DNA of 64,000 bases from Nitrospira sp. UBA6493 (GCA_002435325.1 DJMJ01000032.1:3074-67073), one strand, 5' to 3'. Positions 40,668-50,351 are shown, numbered from the stretch's first letter. The notes: generated by a model from the sequence alone, not told the origin. A program made the numbers and translations.

Positions 40668-42491
40668 ATGCCACCCACCATGCTCTTGAGTTGCGAATCC
40701 ATCAGCAAAAGCTACGGCGTGAAGCCGCTCTTTGCCGACTTGTCAATCGGATTGGCCGAAGGCGACCATGTCGGCCTGATCGGCCCGAACGGATCCGGGA
40801 AATCCACGCTCCTGAAAATTCTAGCCGGAATCGAAGACCCCGACGACGGCACCCGCTCGGTTCGCCGCCATGTCCGCATCGGCTACGTCCCCCAAGAGCC
40901 CTCGTTCCCCCAGGACCTGACCATCGAAGAGGTGCTTGCGCAGGTGTTGCGAGACGACGGGCTCGATCCGCACGAAGAAAGCAGCCGTATCACCCGCGCG
41001 CTGAGTCTCGGCGAGTTTCCGAATGCCGAGCAAACCGTCCGCACCCTGTCCGGCGGCTGGAAAAAACGCCTCGCCATCGCCCAATCCCTGCTCCTGGAGC
41101 CGGATGTGCTGATGATGGACGAGCCCACCAACCATCTCGATGTCGAAGGCATCCTGTGGCTGGAGCGCGTGCTGAGAGCGGAATCCCGCGCCTTTCTCGT
41201 CGTCAGCCACGACCGGCGATTTCTCGAATCGGTCGCCGGACGCATGATCGAGCTCAGCCGCGTTTACCCCAACGGGGTCTTCGAAGCCAAAGGCCGCTAC
41301 AGCGACTTCCTGGAACAGCGCGATGCCGCGCTGCAGGCGCAGGCCAACGAACATGCGACGCTCGCCAACAAGGTGCGGCGCGAAGTCGAATGGCTACGGC
41401 GAGGGCCGAAAGCCCGCACGACGAAAGCCAAGGCCCGCATCGACTCGGCCGGCCAGTTGATCGACGCGCTCGCCGAGAGCGAGACACGCAAGGAATCGGC
41501 CCCGGCGGGCATCGACTTCACGGCGTCAGGCCGCAGGTCGAAACAATTGATCGTCGCCCAGCAACTGACCAAAGCGCTCGGGACTAAGAAGATCGTGACC
41601 GATCTGGACCTCATCCTGGGCCCCGGGCAACGATTGGGCCTGCTGGGCCCCAACGGCAGCGGGAAATCCACGCTCATGAAGTTGCTCTCCGGCGCCCTGG
41701 CCCCCGATGCCGGGACCGTCACGCGCGCAGACAAGCTCCGCATCGTCAGCTTCGAACAACACCGGGACTCCTTAGACCAAAACGCGACCCTCCGCCGCTC
41801 CCTGGCCCCGTCCGGAGGGGATGCGGTCGTCTATCAGGATCGCTCCGTCCATCTCGTCTCCTGGGCCAAGCGCTTTTTATTTCGGCCAGAACAACTGGAC
41901 CTCCCCGTGTCCCGTCTGTCCGGCGGCGAGCAGGCCCGCCTCCTGATCGCCCGTCTCATGCTCCAACCAGCCGATGTGCTGATGCTCGACGAACCGACAA
42001 ACGATTTGGACATCCCCACACTCGATGTACTGGAAGACAGCCTCTTGGAATTTCCCGGCGCCCTCGTGCTCGTCACGCACGACCGCTGGCTGCTCGACCG
42101 CGTTTCCACCATGCTGCTGGCGCTGGACGGCGAAGGGAAAGCCGAATGGTTTGCCGACTTCGCCCAGTGGGAAGCAGCCCAGGGCCGGAGCGCCACGTCG
42201 GAGTTTGGCCCAACCCCGACACGCTCCAGCGGGAATGCCGGTCCGCGCGTGAAACCAGTCCGGAAGGGCTTGTCCTACGCCGAGCAAAAAGAATGGGACA
42301 AGATGGAAGCCATGATCGAAAAGGCCGAGGCCGCCGTCGTCGCGAGCCAGAAAGCCACGGAAGATCCCGCCGTCATGTCCAACGCCGGAGAGCTTCGCAC
42401 CCGCTATGAAGCGCTGGAAGCTGCAAGGACCTCTGTCGAACGCCTCTACGCCCGCTGGGCGGAGCTGGAAACAAAGCGGGCGCAATCCTGA
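40668..42491 (+). CDS. uup: ABC-F family ATPase, Uup-like
   Basis: 607 residues. Two ABC ATPase domains: Walker A GPNGSGKST twice, signatures LSGGWKKRLA and LSGGEQARLL, Walker B LMMDEPTNHLD and LMLDEPTNDLD. The central linker is basic (GPKARTTKAKARID), and a C-terminal coiled coil starts at about residue 525 (GLSYAEQKEWDKMEAMIEKA). ABC-F proteins act on ribosomes, and Uup also in replication/precise excision. The Cterm coil and the linker favour Uup. ATG 40668 or 40680 are both possible. Confidence 0.9.
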   Translation: MPPTMLLSCESISKSYGVKPLFADLSIGLAEGDHVGLIGPNGSGKSTLLKILAGIEDPDDGTRSVRRHVRIGYVPQEPSFPQDLTIEEVLAQVLRDDGLDPHEESSRITRALSLGEFPNAEQTVRTLSGGWKKRLAIAQSLLLEPDVLMMDEPTNHLDVEGILWLERVLRAESRAFLVVSHDRRFLESVAGRMIELSRVYPNGVFEAKGRYSDFLEQRDAALQAQANEHATLANKVRREVEWLRRGPKARTTKAKARIDSAGQLIDALAESETRKESAPAGIDFTASGRRSKQLIVAQQLTKALGTKKIVTDLDLILGPGQRLGLLGPNGSGKSTLMKLLSGALAPDAGTVTRADKLRIVSFEQHRDSLDQNATLRRSLAPSGGDAVVYQDRSVHLVSWAKRFLFRPEQLDLPVSRLSGGEQARLLIARLMLQPADVLMLDEPTNDLDIPTLDVLEDSLLEFPGALVLVTHDRWLLDRVSTMLLALDGEGKAEWFADFAQWEAAQGRSATSEFGPTPTRSSGNAGPRVKPVRKGLSYAEQKEWDKMEAMIEKAEAAVVASQKATEDPAVMSNAGELRTRYEALEAARTSVERLYARWAELETKRAQS

Positions 42492-42502
42492 TCCGCACCA
42501 TC

Positions 42503-43921
42503 TCAGCGTCCGGGCCTCACTTCCAACCCAGGCAAGAAAGAGCCGACCGCCATTCCGGCTACCGCAGCGAGCAATCCCACCAGTTGCGGCGGCCACACGG
42601 CATCGGGGGGACTGAGCAATTCAAGGACTAGCCACGTCACCAACCCGGCAGCAATGGCAACGACGGCGCCTTGCGTCGTCGCCTTGGGCCAATACAGCCC
42701 GGCGAGCAACGGGATGAAGGCTACCACCAGCGTCACTTTGTAGGTGTTCACGACCAGCTTGTAGATGCTGGCGTCAGACCAGAGGGCAATCGCCAACACC
42801 ACTCCGGCAAACCCCACCAACACGACACGCATCAACCGGAGAAACTCCGAATCGTTGAGCCCGGGCATCAGCTGCTTCAACACATTTTCACTGAGCGCCA
42901 CGGACGGCGCCAGCAGCGTCGCGCTGGAACAGCTCATCACCGCCGACAACACCGCCCCGAAAAAGAGTATCTGCGCGGCGATCGGCGTATGCTCAAGAAT
43001 CAGGGTCGGCAGGATCAGCTGCGAGTCGGTTTCCAAGAGGGCGAGAAAGCGCGCCGGATCGACCAGCGTCGCGGCATAGGCCAGAAACATCGGCACGAAA
43101 CAAAACGCAAAATAGAGACTCCCGCCCAGCAACGAGCCGCGTACGGCCGTCGCTTCGTTTTTCGCCGACGTAATCCGCTGAAACACATCCTGCTGCGGGA
43201 TGGACCCGAACATCATCGTCACCCAGGCGCCGATAAACGGAATCCAGGCGTTCACATTCGCGGGAGGAAAGAAGTCCAGCTTGCCGGCCTGGGCCGCATG
43301 GGCCACCACCGTTTCGACTCCGCCGGCCAAGCCGCTAATGATCGACCCAATGTAGAGCAGCCCGCCCATGATGACGGTAATCTGCACAAAATCCAGAACA
43401 GCCACCGAGAACATCCCGCCGAACGTCGTATAGGTCAGCACGATCACCGCGCCGACGATCATCCCGAGCGACTGGCTGATGCCTCCCTCGCTGACCACAT
43501 TCAGAACCAGCCCCAGCACCTTGAACTGCGCCGCTACCCACCCGAGGTACGAGGCCACCACGGCCAGCGTACAGAGCACTTCGACGGTCCGGCTGTACCG
43601 GATCCGGTAGAAATCGCCGACCGTCAGCAGATTCATCCGATAAAACCGGGGCGCGAAGAACAGCCCGGCAAGGATGAGGCAGAGACTGGAGCCAAAGGGG
43701 TCGGCGACGACGCCGCGCAATCCGTCCTTCACAAACGTTGCCGAAATGCCGAGCACGGCTTCCGCGCCGAACCACGTGGCAAAGACCGTCGCAGTCACCA
43801 CCGGCAGAGGCAAACTGCGGCCGGCCACCGCAAAGTCCTTCGTGTTATGCACACGTGTTGCGGCGTACAGCCCGATGCCCACAGAAATCAGTAGATAGAG
43901 AATGACGAATCCGAGAAGCAT
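42503..43921 (-). CDS. Sodium:solute symporter (SSS family)
   Basis: 472 residues from ATG 43921, which begins at the first membrane helix (MLLGFVILYLLISVGIGLYA). About 13 helices: core LPLPVVTATVFATWFGAEAV, RYSRTVEVLCTLAVVASYLG, VILTYTTFGGMFSVAVLDFVQ, and the Na+-site region SCSSATLLAPSVALSENVL. The substrate is unknown (proline/pantothenate/acetate relatives). The long frame to 44158 adds 79 residues with no ribosome-binding site and low-complexity Arg/Pro text; these are rejected. It stands convergent with uup. Confidence 0.88.
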   Translation of the reverse strand: MLLGFVILYLLISVGIGLYAATRVHNTKDFAVAGRSLPLPVVTATVFATWFGAEAVLGISATFVKDGLRGVVADPFGSSLCLILAGLFFAPRFYRMNLLTVGDFYRIRYSRTVEVLCTLAVVASYLGWVAAQFKVLGLVLNVVSEGGISQSLGMIVGAVIVLTYTTFGGMFSVAVLDFVQITVIMGGLLYIGSIISGLAGGVETVVAHAAQAGKLDFFPPANVNAWIPFIGAWVTMMFGSIPQQDVFQRITSAKNEATAVRGSLLGGSLYFAFCFVPMFLAYAATLVDPARFLALLETDSQLILPTLILEHTPIAAQILFFGAVLSAVMSCSSATLLAPSVALSENVLKQLMPGLNDSEFLRLMRVVLVGFAGVVLAIALWSDASIYKLVVNTYKVTLVVAFIPLLAGLYWPKATTQGAVVAIAAGLVTWLVLELLSPPDAVWPPQLVGLLAAVAGMAVGSFLPGLEVRPGR

Positions 43922-44034
43922 GGAGCCCGCCCAGTATGGATAGGTGGCGGGATTGTAACCAGGCCGCTGCGAGGGCGCAACGGGCATGCGATCGCGAAGG
44001 GAACGGCGAGGAGGTGGAGCGCGCGCGCGGCGCG

Positions 44035-44451
44035 TTACACGGAGCTTGTCGAATGAGAGGAGTGATGAATCCACCCGGTCTGGGACAATCCGACGGTCAG
44101 CCGGCAGCCAACCAGCACCATCGGCTCTCCCGTTTCGATCTGAATCGGACGGGTCCACCGCACGTGATACACCATCATAGAACGTAGCCAGCCAAGTTTC
44201 GTGCTATGCACTTCAATCAACTGATTAACCCGTGGAGCGTCTCGCATCATAAGCAAGATGCCATGGGCACTGCGGTTGACCGTCACTAACTGCCCTTCGC
44301 AAATCGCAACTATCCCGTTCGGATCCTGCTCGCAAATCTCGTAGGCACAACAATGGCAATCCTCAATCCTGGCTTCTTGCCGGCGATTGTAGCCCCCGGT
44401 CTGATTGTTGCGCTCTGTCTTCAAATCCATCGTAAAGGGATCAGTTGTCAT
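44035..44451 (-). CDS. PilZ-domain protein
   Basis: 138 residues from ATG 44451; Met at 44430 or the upstream 44475 are options. It has the PilZ RxxxR variant NRRQEARIE, then a beta-barrel-like run with VTVNRSAHGILLMM (equivalent of the DxSxxG strand, here NRSAHG) and MMVYHVRWTRP. The altered second motif makes c-di-GMP binding uncertain. Three closely spaced Cys (DCHCCAYEICEQ) near the N-terminus are odd. No partner gene is adjacent. Confidence 0.65.
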   Translation of the reverse strand: MTTDPFTMDLKTERNNQTGGYNRRQEARIEDCHCCAYEICEQDPNGIVAICEGQLVTVNRSAHGILLMMRDAPRVNQLIEVHSTKLGWLRSMMVYHVRWTRPIQIETGEPMVLVGCRLTVGLSQTGWIHHSSHSTSSV

Positions 44452-44816
44452 ACCTGGTTTATCGCACCAGGTCACCCATCAAACACCCCAACACAGGAAG
44501 TAGAAAGCAAAGGCTATACCTCGTACCGGCCCATTCCACATCCTCCATATTTCAGGGGAATTGTCGCCATATCCGTACCCGTGAGTCTTTAATCGCCGGA
44601 CCGCACTGAAGGGAAAAGACTTCATCTGAGAGGTCTGAATGTCCTCACTCCCCTCCATCTTATCTTATGAACATTTCGCAACGTCAGAAGCCCACCCCCC
44701 CGAGCTTGCCGATGCGCTGGCCCACAGGCAACAAGAGCAGAGATCTTTCCCCGCCCCCGTCGCCTGTGCCACAATCCACCCATTCATTCCTCTTTATTCC
44801 GCTCGAGAGGCACGCC
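44452..44816. other. Intergenic region, no gene supported
   Basis: About 365 bp between the PilZ gene (leftwards) and the HEAT-repeat gene (rightwards). A plus frame from 44639 has GAGAGGTCTGA before its ATG but is a shadow of the HEAT gene further on; its first 60 codons show no family. Promoters for both neighbours must be here. I see no strong hairpin. Confidence 0.4.
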
Positions 44817-45935
44817 ATGACCATGACACACAATCCCATCAACGGCACGAGTCATCCTCGGATGTTGGGCATCATCGCCATCGGTACCCTGCTCACCTGG
44901 CTCACGCCAGACAGCGGCTACGCGAGGAAAGAACTCCTCACCCCGGAAGAAAAAACCCAGCAAGCCAAGGCCGACCGCATTCATCTGGACACCCTCGCCC
45001 TCACCAGCCATGGGCCCATCGATACCAACGCGCTCACGAAGGCCGCCACCGCGCGGCTGGCACAACTCGGCTACCGGACGGTCGCCGATCCGGCACAGCC
45101 GCATGAGGCTGTGGTGAAGATCAAATGTGAGGAATTGAAAACCTGGGAAGGCACAGGACGTTCCGGCGGTGATGCCGACATGGTGGATGCCGCCGTGCGC
45201 TTGTGGAAAGGACCCGCCTGCCAAATCTCCTATCGCTTTGGGGCCCGCTGGGCCGACTGGCGTCACGAAGTCCGCACAGAGTTCGTCAACCCGCAGGAAG
45301 CCGCACGTCAGGCTGGCCAAGCCGATGCCGGAACCTACGCCATCATGCAGCTCATTGAGCGAATTCAGGCAGACCCGTTCCCCTTCCTCCTCGCCGCCGA
45401 GTGGGGACAATCGTCACGTCTGATCACCGCGCTGGACGCGGCGGGCACTACTGCGCCGCAGAAGCAATTGGTGATCGGATTACTGGGCAATATGCTTGCC
45501 ATCGACGCAATTCCGCGTCTGACGGGTGCACTACAGGATCCCGACCCCGCCGTCGCCAAGGCCGCCGCCACCGCATTGGGGACGATCGGCCATGAAGATG
45601 GTATTCCCGCCCTGCTCAGCATCTTTAAGTCAGGCACAGCAGAGCAGCATCAAGCGGCGGCAGCCGGGTTGGGGCGCCTCGCGCCCCTGCACCCGAATAG
45701 CGAGATTGTCCCGACGCTGCTGACCGCCCTCCCGAACGAACCGGTCCGGACCCAGATCGTGTTAGCCCGCGCCTTGGGCAAAACGACCGATCGGCGAGTC
45801 CTGGAGCCATTGCGGGCGCTCCATCGCTCGGTGCTGAAAGAAGCGCGCGCCGACAGCACCCCGGAACTCAAGGAACTGCTCGCGACGCTGGGCATCGCGC
45901 TCGACGGCTTCGACGGCGTCCATACTGAAGAGTGA
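44817..45935 (+). CDS. Exported HEAT-repeat protein
   Basis: 372 residues from ATG 44817 (GAGAGGCACGCC before it). The signal peptide is centred on MLGIIAIGTLLTWL with a likely cut after GYA. The middle has an unassigned domain (about 40-190). From about 195 there are PBS-lyase-type HEAT repeats: IPRLTGALQDPDPAVAKAAA, IPALLSIFKSGTAEQHQAAA and LLTALPNEPVRTQIVLARA. It is probably periplasmic and binds a partner. No linked gene; lysine operon begins 83 bp later. Confidence 0.8.
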   Translation: MTMTHNPINGTSHPRMLGIIAIGTLLTWLTPDSGYARKELLTPEEKTQQAKADRIHLDTLALTSHGPIDTNALTKAATARLAQLGYRTVADPAQPHEAVVKIKCEELKTWEGTGRSGGDADMVDAAVRLWKGPACQISYRFGARWADWRHEVRTEFVNPQEAARQAGQADAGTYAIMQLIERIQADPFPFLLAAEWGQSSRLITALDAAGTTAPQKQLVIGLLGNMLAIDAIPRLTGALQDPDPAVAKAAATALGTIGHEDGIPALLSIFKSGTAEQHQAAAAGLGRLAPLHPNSEIVPTLLTALPNEPVRTQIVLARALGKTTDRRVLEPLRALHRSVLKEARADSTPELKELLATLGIALDGFDGVHTEE

Positions 45936-46017
45936 GCCTGCCGGGCTGTCGGTCGATAGCCTGCCCGCGTGCTCGGACCTGGCGAGAGGAGTATACTGAT
46001 ACTACGCGAGGTCTCAC

Positions 46018-47106
46018 ATGCATCGAGTCCTTGTCCTTGGAGCGGGAAAAATCGGTTCGTTGGTTGCCTGCCTCCTCTCCCAAGAGGGCGGCTACGAGAT
46101 CCATTTAGGCGATGTACACCTTGACGCGCCTCTGCGTCTCGTCGATGAGCTCGACCTCCAGCATGTCACCCCCGCCCTCCTCGACGTGCGGCACCCCGAT
46201 GCGGTCAGCACATTCCTGTCGACCAATCCAGTGGATGCCATCGTGTCCAGCCTGCCCTATTTCTGCAACCCGGCCGTCGCGGGACTCGCGCTGACCCATG
46301 GTACGCACTATTTCGATCTCACCGAGGACATCGAAGTCACCAGTCAGATCCGTATCCTGAGTGCCGGCGCCAAACAGGCTTTCATGCCCCAATGCGGATT
46401 GGCGCCCGGCTTTATCAGCATCGTCGCGCACGACCTGATGACCCATTTCGAGACTCTGGACACGGTAAAAATGCGGGTGGGCGCCTTGCCGGTCCACCCC
46501 AGCAACGCGCTGAAGTATTCCCTCACCTGGTCCACCGACGGGCTCATCAACGAATACGGCAATCTCTGTTACGGGATTGAAAAGGGCGAGAAAGTTCCGC
46601 TGCAACCGCTGGAAGGCTATGAAACGATCGAGCTGGACGGGCTGCTGTACGAAGCCTTCAACACCTCGGGAGGACTGGGCACGTTAGCGGACAGCTATGC
46701 GGGCAAGGTCCAGACGATGAACTACAAAACCCTCCGCTATCCCGGCCACTGCGAAAAAATTCATCTCCTGATGAAAGATCTGAAACTGAACGAGGATCGC
46801 GAGACGCTTAAACGCGTGCTCGAACATGCCATTCCGCAAACCCTGCAGGATGTGGTGTTGATTTACGCCTCCGTGACCGGCACCAAGGACGGCGGGTTTT
46901 TCGAAGAAAATTACGTCAAGAAGATTTACCCCCAATGTATCAAGGGGAAACTCTGGTCGGCGATCCAGGTCACCACCGCCTCCAGCATTTGCTGCGTTAT
47001 GGATCTCGTCTTAAAGAACCCGGCACGGCACCACGGATTCATCACGCAGGAATCGGTGCCGTTGAAAGATTTTTTAGCCAACGGCTTTGGCGCCTGTTTC
47101 CGATAA
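46018..47106 (+). CDS. Lysine 6-dehydrogenase / saccharopine dehydrogenase family protein
   Basis: 362 residues. N-terminal Rossmann fold with VLVLGAGKIGSLVACLL and Asp in LGDVH. The Lys9-like blocks are THYFDLTEDIE and MPQCGLAPGFISIVAHDL. The C-terminal domain has TLRYPGHCEKIHLLMKDL. Length fits lysine 6-dehydrogenase (about 380) and Lys9-type reductases. The aldehyde dehydrogenase next door belongs to the ALDH7 family that oxidises the product aminoadipate semialdehyde, so lysine oxidation is favoured over lysine synthesis. The product name is an inference from fold and context. Confidence 0.82.
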   Translation: MHRVLVLGAGKIGSLVACLLSQEGGYEIHLGDVHLDAPLRLVDELDLQHVTPALLDVRHPDAVSTFLSTNPVDAIVSSLPYFCNPAVAGLALTHGTHYFDLTEDIEVTSQIRILSAGAKQAFMPQCGLAPGFISIVAHDLMTHFETLDTVKMRVGALPVHPSNALKYSLTWSTDGLINEYGNLCYGIEKGEKVPLQPLEGYETIELDGLLYEAFNTSGGLGTLADSYAGKVQTMNYKTLRYPGHCEKIHLLMKDLKLNEDRETLKRVLEHAIPQTLQDVVLIYASVTGTKDGGFFEENYVKKIYPQCIKGKLWSAIQVTTASSICCVMDLVLKNPARHHGFITQESVPLKDFLANGFGACFR

Positions 47107-47143
47107 GTCCGAGACCGCCATCGCTCAACGACTAGGGAGATTG

Positions 47144-48679
47144 ATGCCCATGAGCTCGATCGAAGCGGCACTCAAAGATCTTGGCATCGAAGCCGTCAAT
47201 CCGGGCAGCCACTCCGGCACAGCACAGTGGTCCGCCGACAGCACAGCCCCCTTGTTGCAGTCAATCAATCCGGCCACCGGGGAGCCCATCGCCGGAATCC
47301 AGCCTTGTTCCGCCGACGGGTACGACCGCACCGTCAACGAGTCGCTCGCGGCCTATGCGAGCTGGCGCCTGGTTCCGGCACCGAAACGCGGAGAACTGAT
47401 CCGGCTGATCGGCCTGGCGCTGCGACAGTACAAGGACCAACTGGGGACGTTGGTCTCCCTCGAAGTCGGCAAGGTCAAAGCCGAGGGGGATGGCGAAGTC
47501 CAGGAAATGATCGACATGGCCGACTTCGCCGTCGGGCAGGCCCGGATGCTCTATGGCGCGACGATGCCCTCCGAGCGGCCGGCCCACCGCATGAGCGAAC
47601 AGTGGCACCCCTTGGGGCCGGTCGGCCTGATCACCGCGTTTAATTTTCCCGTGGCGGTCTGGGCCTGGAATGCGTTCCTGGCCGCGATCGCCGGCGACAC
47701 GGTCATCTGGAAGCCCTCCTCCAAGGCGCCGCTCTGCGCCATTGCCGTGCAACGCATCTGCAACCGCGTGATGGAGCAACAGAGCTGTGCAGGGATTTTT
47801 TCGCTCTGCATCACCGAACAGACCAGTCTCGCCGAAGCCATGGTGCAGGATAAGCGGCTGCCGCTCATCTCATTCACCGGATCGGTGGCGGTGGGACGGC
47901 GTGTCGCCTCGACCGTCGGCCGTCGGCTGGGGCGCACACTCCTCGAACTCGGCGGCAATAACGCAGTCATCGTTGATGAGACAGCCGACCTCAACCTGGC
48001 GCTGCGCGCCCTCCTCTTCGGTGCCATAGGCACCGCCGGCCAGCGCTGCACCACCACGCGGCGGCTCTTTGTCCACGCCGCGAGGTATGACGAATTCCTC
48101 GGCAAACTGGTCAAGGCCTATAGCCAGGTTCGCATCGGCAATCCGTTGGAGCCGGACGTGCTCATGGGACCGCTCATCGATCGGGCCGCAGTGGAGGCCT
48201 ATTGTGCCGCGATCGAGGAGGTCAAGAAAGAGGGCGGGCAGATCCTCTCCGGCGGACACGTGCTGAATCGTCCCGGCTACTTCGTCGAACCGACAATCGT
48301 CAGAGCGGAACCTCACTGGCCTATCGTTCAGCAAGAAACCTTTGCGCCCATTCTCTACGTGATGCCGTTTCAATCGCTCGACGAGGCGATCCGCCTCCAG
48401 AACGGCGTCCCGCAAGGTCTTTCTTCCGCCCTCTTCACCAACGATCTGCGGCACAGCGAACAGTTCCTGTCCGCATCGGGCAGCGATTGCGGCATTGCCA
48501 ACATCAACATCGGCACGTCCGGCGCGGAAATCGGCGGAGCGTTCGGCGGCGAAAAAGATACGGGCGGCGGGCGGGAAGCCGGCTCGGATGCCTGGAAAGC
48601 CTACATGCGCCGCCAAACCAACACCGTCAACTGGGGCACGGATCTCCCTCTGGCACAAGGCATCACGTTCGGATCGTAG
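47144..48679 (+). CDS. ALDH7-type aldehyde dehydrogenase (aminoadipate semialdehyde dehydrogenase-like)
   Basis: 511 residues from ATG 47144 (GGGAGATTG before it). Catalytic Cys in GTAGQRCTTTRRLFVH and the general-base Glu in LELGGNNAVIV, both typical of the antiquitin (ALDH7) group. NAD-site blocks FNFPVAVWAWNAFLA and ISFTGSVAVGRRV are intact. It would oxidise 2-aminoadipate 6-semialdehyde to 2-aminoadipate. It follows the dehydrogenase by 37 bp. Confidence 0.9.
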   Translation: MPMSSIEAALKDLGIEAVNPGSHSGTAQWSADSTAPLLQSINPATGEPIAGIQPCSADGYDRTVNESLAAYASWRLVPAPKRGELIRLIGLALRQYKDQLGTLVSLEVGKVKAEGDGEVQEMIDMADFAVGQARMLYGATMPSERPAHRMSEQWHPLGPVGLITAFNFPVAVWAWNAFLAAIAGDTVIWKPSSKAPLCAIAVQRICNRVMEQQSCAGIFSLCITEQTSLAEAMVQDKRLPLISFTGSVAVGRRVASTVGRRLGRTLLELGGNNAVIVDETADLNLALRALLFGAIGTAGQRCTTTRRLFVHAARYDEFLGKLVKAYSQVRIGNPLEPDVLMGPLIDRAAVEAYCAAIEEVKKEGGQILSGGHVLNRPGYFVEPTIVRAEPHWPIVQQETFAPILYVMPFQSLDEAIRLQNGVPQGLSSALFTNDLRHSEQFLSASGSDCGIANINIGTSGAEIGGAFGGEKDTGGGREAGSDAWKAYMRRQTNTVNWGTDLPLAQGITFGS

Positions 48680-48698
48680 CTCGACAGGAGGAACGGCC

Positions 48699-49298
48699 AT
48701 GACAGATCACAATCGGCAACTCGATGAGCTCATGGAGAAGATGGTGGCGGATTATGTCGCGCACAACAAGGCGGCAACCGTATTGAAAGAACTGCTGGAC
48801 CAAGCCGGCGTCGGACTCGCACCGGTCATCGATCACGTGACAGTCCGGACGTTTGACATCGATCACGGCGCTGCGCCGTTCGTCGCATTGGGATATGCCT
48901 ACGAGGAGACCCTGGAGTACGAGGATTGGTATGCCAAGGTCTATCGGAAGACGGGGTACCCCGCCCTCTTCGTCGATCAGGCCTATCCGGACGAACGCGG
49001 CAAGACCAGCATCATTCCCGGCTGGGTCAAGAAGTTTGGCGACCGGGTCCTTCACCACATCGCCGTGCGCGTCGAAGACATCGAGAAGGCGGTTGAGCGC
49101 TTGAAAAAAGAAGGCGTGGTGTTTGCCGGAAGCATTGTGGGGAGTCGAGGCAGACAGCTCCGTCAGATTTTTTCATCGCCTGAAATGGTCGATGGCCAGC
49201 CTTTCTCCGTGCTGGAACTCGCGGAACGGCACCGCGGCTACCAAGGGTTCTCCCCGCCGCAAGCCGACAGCCTGATGAAATCGAGCGCGTCCCGATAG
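48699..49298 (+). CDS. VOC-superfamily protein of the lysine operon
   Basis: 199 residues. A helical N-terminus is followed by a VOC-type domain: IDHVTVRTFDID, FVALGYAYEETLEYEDWYAK and VLHHIAVRVEDIEKAVERLK. Possible metal ligands are His (DHV, HHIAV) and Glu (VLELAE). The DHxxxRTF motif recalls HglS (DUF1338), the VOC-fold 2-oxoadipate dioxygenase/decarboxylase of lysine catabolism, but this protein is half its size. AGGAGG lies seven bases before the ATG, 19 nt after the ALDH stop, so it is certainly in the operon. Its step is not known. Confidence 0.78.
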   Translation: MTDHNRQLDELMEKMVADYVAHNKAATVLKELLDQAGVGLAPVIDHVTVRTFDIDHGAAPFVALGYAYEETLEYEDWYAKVYRKTGYPALFVDQAYPDERGKTSIIPGWVKKFGDRVLHHIAVRVEDIEKAVERLKKEGVVFAGSIVGSRGRQLRQIFSSPEMVDGQPFSVLELAERHRGYQGFSPPQADSLMKSSASR

Positions 49299-49317
49299 CC
49301 TGACCACGCTCTCTCGC

Positions 49318-49890
49318 TTACGGACGGCCGGCGCCTCTGGTGAAACAATCCATCGTGTGATTGTTCACGAGCCCGCACGCCTGCAAGTAGGCGTAAATGA
49401 TCGTGCTGCCGACGAAGCGGAACCCGCGCTTTTTGAGGTCCTTGGACAATGTGTCGCTCACCGGGCTCGTGGAAGGAATCTCCTTCATCCGTTTCCAGCG
49501 ATTGACGATCGGCTCCCCGCCGACGAACGACCAGACATAGGCATCGAACGAGCCGAATTCCTTCTGCACCGACAGGAAAGCCTGCGCGTTGCCGACCGCC
49601 GAGTCAATCTTGAGCCGGTTGCGAATGATATCGGGACTCTTCAGCAGCGCCGCTTTCGTCCTGGCCGTGAACTTCGCCACCTTGTTCGGATCAAACCCGG
49701 CGAACGCTTTTCGATAGCCTGCCCGCTTCCGCAGGACGGTGTCCCACGTCAGCCCCGCCTGCGCGCCTTCGAGCACCAGCATCTCGAAATGCTTCCGGTC
49801 ACGATGAACCGGCTTGCCCCATTCCCTGTCGTGATAGCGAATCATGTGCGGCTTGTCGCCGGCCCAACTGCACCGTTGCCTCTCGGTCAT
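49318..49890 (-). CDS. tag: DNA-3-methyladenine glycosylase I
   Basis: 190 residues. RCSWAGDKPHMIRYHDREWG gives the zinc ligands Cys7 and His20, and NNHTMDCF supplies the other two (H-x3-C). GAQAGLTWDTVLRKR is the core helix. It excises 3-methyladenine from DNA. It is the last gene of a minus-strand run from about 52.2 kb; the preceding gene is the C39-like protein, 29 bp away. Convergent with the VOC gene. Confidence 0.95.
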   Translation of the reverse strand: MTERQRCSWAGDKPHMIRYHDREWGKPVHRDRKHFEMLVLEGAQAGLTWDTVLRKRAGYRKAFAGFDPNKVAKFTARTKAALLKSPDIIRNRLKIDSAVGNAQAFLSVQKEFGSFDAYVWSFVGGEPIVNRWKRMKEIPSTSPVSDTLSKDLKKRGFRFVGSTIIYAYLQACGLVNNHTMDCFTRGAGRP

Positions 49891-49919
49891 CCCGTCACCC
49901 CCTTCTCCTCAGAGCCCGG

Positions 49920-50351
49920 TCACCGGCTCCGACTGTGAACCGCGCCTTCGACACCGATCCACCACTTGGGTTTCATGCGTCCAAAGTCTGTACGCACATG
50001 CCGGCGGAGTGCGCGTTTGGAATCGAGCACCACCGGCCCTTGAGGGCTGCGCCAGAACACGACCCAATGCCAGCACGGAGGGCCCTTCGCACGATGCCAC
50101 TTCATGGCAAGGAGTGCCACATCAGGCAAACCCTGCCAGGAATCAAACGGCGCTTCCTGCCTTGTCGCGCGGAGGCGGTAATGCTTCAGTAATGCCCGCA
50201 CCTGCTGCGTATCGGACCAAAGACGGCTGTCATCGACGTTAATACCCAGCCGATTCGCGACCAGCCTGGCATGTGAGTAGGTCACGCCCGCCAGCTTGGC
50301 CACGCTGGCGACGCCGCAGCCGGTCCGGTCGAGTTGCACCACCGGCTTCAT
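49920..50351 (-). CDS. Peptidase C39-like protein
   Basis: 143 residues. It has the papain-like C39 pattern: Gln6 and Cys12 in VVQLDRTGCGVASVAKLAG, His95 in CWHWVVFW, and Asp110 in VVLDSK. The size equals a free C39 domain without an ABC transporter part, so it is probably a double-Gly-type or related small protease/inactive adaptor. Its ATG overlaps the stop of the upstream GNAT gene by ATGA. Confidence 0.8.
   Translation of the reverse strand: MKPVVQLDRTGCGVASVAKLAGVTYSHARLVANRLGINVDDSRLWSDTQQVRALLKHYRLRATRQEAPFDSWQGLPDVALLAMKWHRAKGPPCWHWVVFWRSPQGPVVLDSKRALRRHVRTDFGRMKPKWWIGVEGAVHSRSR

Noticed and set aside
43922..44158. N-terminal extension of the SSS transporter, containing a GAGCTTGTCGAA-type segment
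   Set aside because: The extension is Arg/Pro-rich, lacks a start site, and precedes the natural first membrane helix. The segment recalls a widespread intergenic repeat, but a single degenerate copy does not support a repeat call.
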